Of a DNA stretch of 9,158 nt, positions 1 through 6,698 are shown piece by piece. How positions within the stretch are numbered: the first letter of the stretch is position 1; each line of letters starts with the position of its first letter. This DNA comes from Alphaproteobacteria bacterium (GTDB taxonomy: Bacteria; Pseudomonadota; Alphaproteobacteria; UBA3830). Location of the stretch: NCBI GenBank assembly GCA_017416635.1, contig JAFQBQ010000206.1:1-9158 (forward strand), in the 5' to 3' direction. The position numbers and the translations under genes are program-made. The notes under the pieces are model-generated. The model made no database searches. It had not been told where the DNA came from and saw nothing but the letters and a program-made list of their open reading frames with translations.

Positions 1-2514
1 ATTATTGAAGCTATTGTTTCAGGCGAAGCTAAATTCCACAAATGGGAAAACTTCTCAGATATCCAAATTATGGATGTTGAAGGTTTTGATGCTTCATTCT
101 CTAACAAAGAATACGCTTCTGAGTTCGTTGCTCGTATGAACGACAAAGCATCGAAGAATTTTGATCTTATTGAAGCTTGTCGCTTAATATCTCACACTAA
201 CCCATTTTTGTATAACTTGTTTAATGCAATTGCGATTGGGGTAGGTTCTCGCATAAGTTGGCTGTTGGAGGATTTAGTTGATATTTTTAGATATGTAGAT
301 ATTCCTAAAATGTTAGCGAACGATAATCGATTAAATGACGATCCGTTCCTGTATTTTTATGAACACTTTCTGGAGAAATATGATAAGGAAACAAAATTCA
401 AACGCGGGGTTTTTTATACTCCGAAGCCTATTGTGAAATTCATCGTGAATGCTGTCGATACTATTTTGAAAAAAGATTTCCATCTTACTGATGGACTGGC
501 GCACACAGGACGTGTTCGAAATCAGGATGGAGAAGAAGAATTCAAAGTTCAAATTCTCGATCCCGCTATCGGTACGGGAACGTTCCTCGTTGAAGTTATC
601 AGAAAAATTCACGAACAATTGGTAGGGCAAGCCGGAACTTGGTCAGACTATGTCGAAAATTTATTAATTCCGAGATTGAATGGCTTCGAAATTATGATGA
701 CGCCTTATATTCTTTGTCATATAAAACTCGAAAAACAATTAGCTGAAACCGGTTATCAATCAAGTCATCCTAAACGAATGAGAGTATTCTTAACGAATTC
801 ACTGGAAAGTGGAAATAAAGAGCTGCCCAATTTGTTTGCGTCGTGGTTAAAACAAGAAGCGGTAGATGCAAATTTTGTAAAAGAAAACGCTCCTATTATG
901 GCGGTTATGGGAAATCCTCCATATGGCATCAGCGGATACAATAAAAGCAATTACATTGCAGAATTAACGAAAGTATATAAAAAAGATTTAAACGAAAAAA
1001 ATATTCAGCCATTGTCTGACGATTACATAAAATTTATACGGCTCGGCGAGAATTTTATCGAAAAAAACAAAGAGGGCATTATTGCGTATATAACCAACAA
1101 TTCATTTTTAGATGGACGTATACATCGACGCATGCGAGAGCATTTATTGCATACATTTGATAAAATTTTCATAGTAAATTTGCACGGAAATGCTCGGAAG
1201 AAAGACTTCAGCAAAGAATTAAAAGACGAAAATGTATTCCCTATCATGCAGGGAGTCTGTATTACAGTTTTTATAAAAACAAAGCAATCAGGCGAAGAAC
1301 TTGCAAAAGTATATTATATGGATTTATTTGGAACTCGTGCTGGAAAATTCAATTTTTTGCAAAAGCAACAGTGGAATGAGAGTAATTTTGCAGAAGTCAT
1401 TCCGACCAAGCCTTTTTACTTTTTTGTACCTAAAGATTTCCGATTACAAAAAGAATACGATAAGGGATTTGCACTCGATGGTATATTTTCTGAATATCAT
1501 AGTGGTGTAGAAACGAAGAAGGATTCGTTAGTTATTCAATTTGTTGAAAACGAAATACAACAAATTGTGAAGGATTTTCAATCTTATAATGTTGAGTATT
1601 TGAACCATAAATATTATATAACAAAATCAGGAGGTTGGAATTATATGGATTCTAAGGATGATTTAATCCATAATCCTATTCTAACCAACAAAGTGTTGTA
1701 CCGCCCCTTTGATACAAGATTTACAGCGTATACCGGTAAACAAGGCTTTATGCAACGTCCGTGTTACGAAATTATGAAGCACTTTATTTTAGGTGAGAAT
1801 ATCGGGTTATGCACTTGTAAATCAGTAGCATCCACAAATTGGTTACATGTATTTATGGCGACAAATATTATAGATAGGTGTTACATCTCTAACAAAGGTA
1901 AAGAAACTACTTATCTCTTTCCTCTCTATCTATACGAAGAATCCTTCGGAAAAACAATTCGTCGCCCGAATTTGAATTCCGACATAGTCCAAAAATTCGC
2001 GTCACATGTGGGATTACAATTTACCGAAGAAAAAACTTCTTATGAAAATACTTTTGCTCCGATAGATATTCTTGATTATATTTGTGGCGTACTGCACTCA
2101 CGTAAATATCGTACTAGATACAATGAATTGCTGAGAATAGATTTCCCGAAAATTCTATATCCGCGCAATCGGGAATATTTTCTGCAGATTGCGGCGTTGG
2201 GAGAAAAGTTACGTAATTTGCATTTGCTCAAGGATATGTCTTTTGAAACTTCTTATCCGATTACCGGAAGCAATATCGTTTCCAAAGTGCATTTTACCAA
2301 CAACAAAGTCTATATTAATTCAGAACAATATTTTAAAGGAGTATCGGAAGAAGCTTGGAATTTTCCGATTGGTGGATATGTGCCAGCGCAAAAATGGCTG
2401 AAAGACCGTAAAAATCGCACTCTCACCGCTGATGATATTTTCCATTATCAGAAAATCATCGCAGCAATTACACATACCATTGCTGTAATGAGTGAAATCG
2501 ATAAGGTGATTTAA
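1..2514 (+). CDS. Type ISP restriction-modification enzyme, C-terminal methyltransferase and target-recognition part (5' partial)
   Basis: The reading frame is open from the first base and no ribosome binding site precedes the first ATG (base 70), so the true start almost certainly lies upstream. Numbering from that ATG, a FKRGVFYTP motif X lies near residue 110. The SAM-binding motif DPAIGTGTF is at 164-172, the following acidic GFEIM at 205-209, and the catalytic NPPY motif of adenine-N6 methyltransferases at 282-285. The C-terminal half carries Type ISP specificity-region signatures: YRPFDTRF near 543, LFPLYLY near 615, a LHSRKYRTRY block near 674, and a final DDIFHYQKI helix. Family knowledge: single-polypeptide enzymes such as LlaGI carry an Mrr-like nuclease, a helicase, then this methyltransferase and a recognition domain, about 1500-1600 residues in all. 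The visible 837 codons fit the second half. Whether nuclease and helicase parts exist cannot be seen; a stand-alone methyltransferase remains possible. A tRNA promoter follows directly. Confidence 0.9.
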   Translation: MIEAIVSGEAKFHKWENFSDIQIMDVEGFDASFSNKEYASEFVARMNDKASKNFDLIEACRLISHTNPFLYNLFNAIAIGVGSRISWLLEDLVDIFRYVDIPKMLANDNRLNDDPFLYFYEHFLEKYDKETKFKRGVFYTPKPIVKFIVNAVDTILKKDFHLTDGLAHTGRVRNQDGEEEFKVQILDPAIGTGTFLVEVIRKIHEQLVGQAGTWSDYVENLLIPRLNGFEIMMTPYILCHIKLEKQLAETGYQSSHPKRMRVFLTNSLESGNKELPNLFASWLKQEAVDANFVKENAPIMAVMGNPPYGISGYNKSNYIAELTKVYKKDLNEKNIQPLSDDYIKFIRLGENFIEKNKEGIIAYITNNSFLDGRIHRRMREHLLHTFDKIFIVNLHGNARKKDFSKELKDENVFPIMQGVCITVFIKTKQSGEELAKVYYMDLFGTRAGKFNFLQKQQWNESNFAEVIPTKPFYFFVPKDFRLQKEYDKGFALDGIFSEYHSGVETKKDSLVIQFVENEIQQIVKDFQSYNVEYLNHKYYITKSGGWNYMDSKDDLIHNPILTNKVLYRPFDTRFTAYTGKQGFMQRPCYEIMKHFILGENIGLCTCKSVASTNWLHVFMATNIIDRCYISNKGKETTYLFPLYLYEESFGKTIRRPNLNSDIVQKFASHVGLQFTEEKTSYENTFAPIDILDYICGVLHSRKYRTRYNELLRIDFPKILYPRNREYFLQIAALGEKLRNLHLLKDMSFETSYPITGSNIVSKVHFTNNKVYINSEQYFKGVSEEAWNFPIGGYVPAQKWLKDRKNRTLTADDIFHYQKIIAAITHTIAVMSEIDKVI

Positions 2515-2560
2515 GAATAGCAACATAAACTATTTTTAAGTATTTCATTATTTGTTTTTC

Positions 2561-2569
2561 TGATATAAT
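2561..2569 (+). promoter_or_regulatory. Extended -10 promoter for the Met-tRNA (and obgE)
   Basis: TGA followed by a perfect TATAAT (2564-2569) forms an extended -10 element 12 bases before the mature tRNA 5' end. The upstream 45 bases are very AT-rich, but no good -35 hexamer sits at 16-18 bases spacing, which is typical of extended -10 promoters. No terminator or second promoter is visible in the 20 bases between tRNA and obgE, so this promoter probably serves both. Confidence 0.6.
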
Positions 2570-2581
2570 ATGCATCTGCTT

Positions 2582-2658
2582 GGCGGGGTAGCTCAGCTGG
2601 TTAGAGCAGCGGAATCATAATCCGCGTGTCGGGGGTTCAAGTCCCTCTCCCGCTACCA
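2582..2658 (+). tRNA. tRNA-Met (anticodon CAT), probably the elongator
   Basis: This 77-nt gene folds into a full cloverleaf and encodes its own CCA (2656-2658). The acceptor strand is GGCGGGG (2582-2588), pairing with TCCCGCT. The D stem is GCTC/GAGC. The anticodon stem GCGGA/TCCGC is perfect and encloses loop ATCATAA with anticodon CAT. The T arm is GGGGG-TTCAAGT-CCCTC. Pairs 1:72 and 7:66 are G-U wobbles. A paired 1:72 position and the D-arm form argue against initiator tRNA, which has a 1:72 mismatch in most bacteria. The CAT anticodon alone cannot exclude a lysidine-modified Ile tRNA, but the G4-C69 and G5-C68 pairs differ from the C-G pairs of E. coli tRNA-Ile2, and the whole sequence resembles alphaproteobacterial elongator Met tRNA. 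Confidence 0.93.
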
Positions 2659-2663
2659 ATTGA

Positions 2664-3665
<1,002 letters not shown>

Positions 3666-3699
3666 ATCTTCGATACGATTGCGCTTAAAAAATGTCGAT

Positions 3700-3730
3700 T
3701 TGTTCCTTTTGTTAATAAAGTGTTCATAAT
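3700..3730 (+). promoter_or_regulatory. Weak candidate promoter upstream of the Flp pilin gene
   Basis: TTGTTC (3700-3705) and CATAAT (3725-3730) are separated by 19 bases, longer than optimal. It is the best sigma-70-like pair in the 104-base gap between obgE and the pilin gene. No terminator hairpin is visible after obgE, so read-through from upstream is equally possible. Confidence 0.25.
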
Positions 3731-3769
3731 TTTCGAGCATACTGTTGGGTATATGGGGCAGGTATCTGG

Positions 3770-3931
3770 ATGAGACGCATACTGGAGTTTTTCAAAAGTA
3801 ATCGAGGCGCAACGGCAATAGAGTATGTTCTGATATGCACGTTGCTGAGCGTTGCTCTCGTCGGAGGGTACAAAAAGGTCGGTCAAGGCTATACAAAAAT
3901 ATATGACAAACTCAATAAGGATCTTCCGTAG
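3770..3931 (+). CDS. Flp/Fap-type pilin-like small protein (type IVb prepilin)
   Basis: This short gene encodes 53 residues. A basic leader MRRILEFFKSNRG is followed by ATAIEYVLICTLLSVALVGG, then a polar tail. That is the layout of Flp prepilins: cleavage by a TadV-type peptidase after Gly13, Glu at +5 and Tyr at +6 of the mature protein, and one hydrophobic helix (about residues 17-33) that anchors the subunit before assembly into a thin adhesive pilus. The predicted mature form is about 40 residues, at the short end of the family. The ATG at 3770 is the only in-frame start after the stop at 3716; a GGCAGG sequence 8 or so bases upstream could serve as a weak ribosome binding site. Two tandem TAG stops end the gene. 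No tad/cpa assembly genes are in the window, so it is an orphan here; those genes may be elsewhere. Confidence 0.8.
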   Translation: MRRILEFFKSNRGATAIEYVLICTLLSVALVGGYKKVGQGYTKIYDKLNKDLP

Positions 3932-4019
3932 TAGATTAAAATGTCGAAAGATATTGATCAGTGAGAATTTGATATTTTTTAAATTTTAAGTTGTTTTATT
4001 TGTAAAATAGCACTAACCT

Positions 4020-4032
4020 GTAATCGAATTAC
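4020..4032. repeat. Short dyad GTAAT-CGA-ATTAC before the PQ-loop gene
   Basis: A perfect 5-base inverted repeat with a 3-base centre lies directly before the GGGGA ribosome binding site of the membrane protein gene. A -10-like TAAAAT (4003-4008) precedes it, without a convincing -35. It could be an operator or a small mRNA hairpin at the ribosome binding site, or chance in AT-rich DNA. The rest of 3932-4045 holds nothing else I can support. Confidence 0.25.
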
Positions 4033-4045
4033 TGATGGGGATTTT

Positions 4046-4336
4046 ATGGAAAGTGTTTTTTGGAGAGATTTTGTAGAATTTGTTTTTGCGATGGGTTTAT
4101 TCGTTAACGCCATGCTTTTTGTTCCGCAAGCAATGGAGATTTATAGAGTTAAAAGTGCTCAGGGGCAGTCTTTGCTGGCGTTTGCTGGATTTAATGTAAT
4201 TCAGGTGTTTACCGCTTTGCATGCTTATTTCCGTGAAGATTATATTTTACTAATTGGCACGTTTATCTCGTTTATAACTTGTGGGCTGGTTACGTTTGCA
4301 ATAGCGTTTTATAAGTCAAGAGCATCGGTGAGATGA
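4046..4336 (+). CDS. Three-helix PQ-loop / SemiSWEET-like membrane protein
   Basis: The product has 96 residues and three predicted membrane helices (about 8-28, 43-62 and 65-88), the triple-helix-bundle plan of SemiSWEET and PQ-loop proteins. The first helix ends in Pro27-Gln28, and a KSAQGQS segment (36-42) matches the conserved loop after it. SemiSWEETs work as dimers and move sugars across the inner membrane. By eye against Leptospira SemiSWEET, the substrate-contacting Trp and Asn fall on Thr56 and Thr72 here, so sugar transport is not assured and the cargo is unknown. The start is supported by GGGGA (4037-4041) 4 bases upstream. The gene ends 102 bases before the hybrid kinase, with no clear terminator between them, so co-transcription is possible. 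An unrelated small three-helix protein cannot be fully excluded. Confidence 0.75.
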   Translation: MESVFWRDFVEFVFAMGLFVNAMLFVPQAMEIYRVKSAQGQSLLAFAGFNVIQVFTALHAYFREDYILLIGTFISFITCGLVTFAIAFYKSRASVR

Positions 4337-4424
4337 TTTTGCTTTATGGCTTTGTGATGTAATAAAATGAAGGTAGATTTTCGATTGTAAAAAGGTTTTT
4401 TTTTATTAAACTTTGATTGGATGA

Positions 4425-4441
4425 TAAGGGGTGATGTTATG
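4425..4441 (+). promoter_or_regulatory. Strong Shine-Dalgarno fixing the kinase start at 4439
   Basis: TAAGGGGTGAT (4425-4435) closely matches the 16S anti-SD complement and sits 7 bases before the ATG at 4439. An in-frame ATG at 4421 lies upstream of this site, has no SD of its own and would add only six residues, so 4439 is preferred. Confidence 0.75.
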
Positions 4442-6508
4442 AGTACTGATAGATTGGTAAGGTGGAAGGACGCTGCAAAAAGTTTTTGGAATGATGCTTC
4501 TGATAACAGCATAGTTCTTGAGGTTGTTATATCTTACAAGTGTAAAACTCAAACAGGCGAAGCTTTTGAGGAACTAGTGAATACAATAAACAGCAGCCCA
4601 GTCCGTGAAAAAGTAAAGCGCGTTAATATTACAGATACATCTTACTTGTATAGATGGACGATTCCGGAGTTTTCGGTATATGCTGACACAAGCATACCGA
4701 CTAAATGGTTTCTTGCGAACAAAGACTTTATAGATAAGCTTGAGGTTGAGCATAAGCTTTTGCATTGGAAGGATGGACTCGATGATCCTCGTATGAACGA
4801 TTGGCTGAAGAAAATTCGAGTTAACTTTGCAGGTGATGAATATGGCAATGGTATAATACCGGAGTTTCGTCAAGCTGTTTTGGAAGATGCCGAGAAATTC
4901 GCAATGAAGGGTAGTGGTAGTCTGGCTAATTGCATTGGCTTCATTCTGGAAGAAAGCGCATATACGTGCCTTCATTTTCCTGAGGCCGTGATGGCTTATC
5001 CATCAGCACCGTTACCTTCCATGAAGTTAATAATCGATCATTACACGAAGAATTTTAGGCAGTTGGCTTATAGCATGTCCAATAATGCGCAACGACGGAG
5101 TCATTCTTATTCGGAAATGAGCGAAATTAACTATGAAATAGTGAACTTTATAACTAATACTGCAACGAATGTTAATTTTTTCGTAGTGGATAAAGAAGGA
5201 AATCCTATTTATAAAAATGAATCTCTCGGAAAAATAGTTTCAGACGTTGAAAACGTAACAAAGTTAAGTCCGCAGGTATGGGAAAATAGCAAAAAGGTAA
5301 TGCAAGATAAAAAAACCTCAGTTATGATAGAATCAGATAATGATCTCTATTTTTTGTCAGTAAAATCTCCCTTAATTATAAGCAATGAAGTCGAAGGAGT
5401 AATTGGTCTTTCCGTTGATATAACCGAACGTAAAAAATTGGAGATTCTTGAGCGAAAGAAAGAAGTTCAGTGTTTGGCGGAATCGGTTGTTCATGATATT
5501 CGGTCGCCGCTTATGGTTTTGTCGCTTCTCGCTAATGATGCACTTTTGCCGGAAAAAAAGCATCTCGCACTGAAAAATATAATTGAAAGCATCGAAACTA
5601 TTTTAGAAGAGATTCTCGCCAAGTATAAGGGAACAAATAGTCTTAAAATCGGTAGAGAAGAGAGCATTTGTGTCCAGGTCGCCATATTTGAGTCCATGAG
5701 GTTAATGCGTTATCAATATGCTGATTCCAATGTTGAATTTGATTATATCCCCGATGCTGATTTTCAGGATGAGAGCGTTTTCATTAAGGGGAATTATTCA
5801 GATTTTTGTCGAATGTTGACGAATTTGATTAATAATGCTGTTGAATCTTTGAAAAAAGGCTCCTGCGGAGTTGTGAAAATTGGTATTAAGAAAAGCGATA
5901 ATGAAAGTGTTTCATTATTTGTGCGAGATAACGGTTGTGGTATGCCTGCTGAAACGGTCGATAAGCTTATGAATAGATGTGCAGTCGAAACCACAAAAGA
6001 AGATGGTTTCGGATTAGGAATGCAGCAAATTCTTAAAACCATAGATGATATGCATGGTAGTTTGTTGATTAATTCGGCTGAAAATGTGGGGACGGAATTT
6101 TGTTTGACTTTCCCGAAAGTTTCTACGCCTGAATGGTTTTGCGATACTTTGCATTTGAAAAAAGGCAATACGGTTATTGTGCTGGATGATAATCGAGTGG
6201 TTTTCGATGCATGGAGGGATGTTTTTACCACTAGCGATGTATTTGTAAAATATTTTACAAACGGTCGTGACGTCCTAAATTTTATCGCATCTTTCGATGA
6301 TAAGTCGCAGTTGTTCTTGATCGCGGATTATGAACTTAGAGGGCAGGAGTCTAATGGAGTTGAAGTTATAGAGTTATCTGGAATGCAAGATCAATCGTTA
6401 TTAGTAACAAATTTTCGTGTTTCAGAAATTAAGTCGTTTGATGAATTGCGTGTGAAAGTTTTTCCGAAATTATTAGGTTTGGATAAAATTAAGGTTATCC
6501 TAGAATAG
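4439..6508 (+). CDS. Hybrid sensor histidine kinase with an N-terminal cyclodipeptide synthase-like domain
   Basis: The product has 689 residues and no signal peptide or membrane helix, so it is cytosolic. Residues ~22-205 resemble XYP-type tRNA-dependent cyclodipeptide synthases: VVIS with candidate nucleophile Ser32, ITDTSYLYRW (64-73), a KWFLANKDFIDKL stretch (89-101), NDWLKKI, FRQAVLED, then FILEES with Glu172, and AYPS with Tyr187-Pro188. The position matching AlbC Tyr178 is Phe168. Residues ~230-330 form a PAS domain (FFVVDKEGNPIYKN ending in GLSVDITERK). HisKA follows with phosphoacceptor His352 in VVHDIRSPL. The ATPase domain has N-box TNLINNAVESL (461-471), G1 DNGCGMP (497-503) and G2 GFGLGM (523-528). 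Residues ~577-689 form a receiver with Asp583/Asp584, phosphoacceptor Asp630 (ADYEL), Thr657 and Lys677. Kinase and receiver motifs are complete; enzyme activity of the first domain is uncertain. No separate response regulator lies nearby. The kinase assignment is firm; the synthase assignment is by motif recognition. Confidence 0.88.
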   Translation: MSTDRLVRWKDAAKSFWNDASDNSIVLEVVISYKCKTQTGEAFEELVNTINSSPVREKVKRVNITDTSYLYRWTIPEFSVYADTSIPTKWFLANKDFIDKLEVEHKLLHWKDGLDDPRMNDWLKKIRVNFAGDEYGNGIIPEFRQAVLEDAEKFAMKGSGSLANCIGFILEESAYTCLHFPEAVMAYPSAPLPSMKLIIDHYTKNFRQLAYSMSNNAQRRSHSYSEMSEINYEIVNFITNTATNVNFFVVDKEGNPIYKNESLGKIVSDVENVTKLSPQVWENSKKVMQDKKTSVMIESDNDLYFLSVKSPLIISNEVEGVIGLSVDITERKKLEILERKKEVQCLAESVVHDIRSPLMVLSLLANDALLPEKKHLALKNIIESIETILEEILAKYKGTNSLKIGREESICVQVAIFESMRLMRYQYADSNVEFDYIPDADFQDESVFIKGNYSDFCRMLTNLINNAVESLKKGSCGVVKIGIKKSDNESVSLFVRDNGCGMPAETVDKLMNRCAVETTKEDGFGLGMQQILKTIDDMHGSLLINSAENVGTEFCLTFPKVSTPEWFCDTLHLKKGNTVIVLDDNRVVFDAWRDVFTTSDVFVKYFTNGRDVLNFIASFDDKSQLFLIADYELRGQESNGVEVIELSGMQDQSLLVTNFRVSEIKSFDELRVKVFPKLLGLDKIKVILE

Positions 6509-6518
6509 GGGGGACTTG

Positions 6519-6541
6519 GCTCACTTGTTTGAGCGCAATTT
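6519..6541 (+). terminator. Weak candidate terminator after the kinase gene
   Basis: GCTCA (6519-6523) and TGAGC (6530-6534) form a 5-bp stem around a 6-base loop, followed by GCAATTTTAG. The stem is short and the T run is interrupted, so termination would be weak. It lies between the kinase stop and the dnaK promoter. Confidence 0.3.
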
Positions 6542-6570
6542 TAGTAATTAAAAAAAAATTATAAAAAACA

Positions 6571-6602
6571 CTTGACATTTCTATAAAATAGTATTATATG
6601 CA
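6571..6602 (+). promoter_or_regulatory. dnaK promoter, with overlapping sigma-70 and heat-shock sigma features
   Basis: A perfect TTGACA (6572-6577) lies 17 bases before TATATG (6595-6600), a reasonable housekeeping promoter. The same stretch also reads CTTGAC, a 16-base spacer, then ATTATATGCA. This fits the alphaproteobacterial RpoH pattern CTTGAA / CYTATNTNNG except at a few positions. Heat-shock control of dnaK is expected in this class. Transcription would start near 6607, giving a leader of about 90 bases. No CIRCE (HrcA) inverted repeat is seen. Confidence 0.7.
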
Positions 6603-6645
6603 AAGATGGTTGGGCGCCTATGGTAGGGTTCAGCTTTTATTATGG

Positions 6646-6666
6646 TGAAACGCCTTCGGGGTTTCA
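6646..6666 (+). promoter_or_regulatory. Hairpin with UUCG tetraloop in the dnaK leader
   Basis: TGAAAC (6646-6651) pairs with GTTTCA (6661-6666). Inside, one bulged G (6652) and CC/GG close a TTCG loop, the very stable C(UUCG)G tetraloop. No T run follows, so it is not a terminator. It ends 20 bases before the AAAGGGG ribosome binding site and could stabilise the mRNA or shape translation. A role as an RNA thermometer is not supported, since it does not cover the binding site. Confidence 0.5.
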
Positions 6667-6698
6667 AGATTACGATTTGCCTATGAAAGGGGATTATT

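Noticed and set aside
4333..4362. Nine-codon frame whose ATG overlaps the TGA of the PQ-loop gene
   Set aside because: Too short, no recognisable sequence, and the ATGA overlap is expected by chance.
4396..4407. T run upstream of the kinase as a terminator for the PQ-loop gene
   Set aside because: The preceding A run is the only pairing partner; there is no GC-containing stem.
4421..4438. Upstream in-frame ATG of the kinase, adding six residues
   Set aside because: The strong TAAGGGGTGAT ribosome binding site lies downstream of it and is correctly spaced for the ATG at 4439.
4574..4975. 133-codon minus-strand open frame inside the CDPS-like region
   Set aside because: Antisense to a recognised coding domain, with no recognisable protein features.
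6606..6686. Possible leader peptides before dnaK (6 codons from 6606 and 14 codons from 6642)
   Set aside because: Neither has a ribosome binding site or a telling composition such as a run of one amino acid; dnaK is not known to be attenuated in this way.
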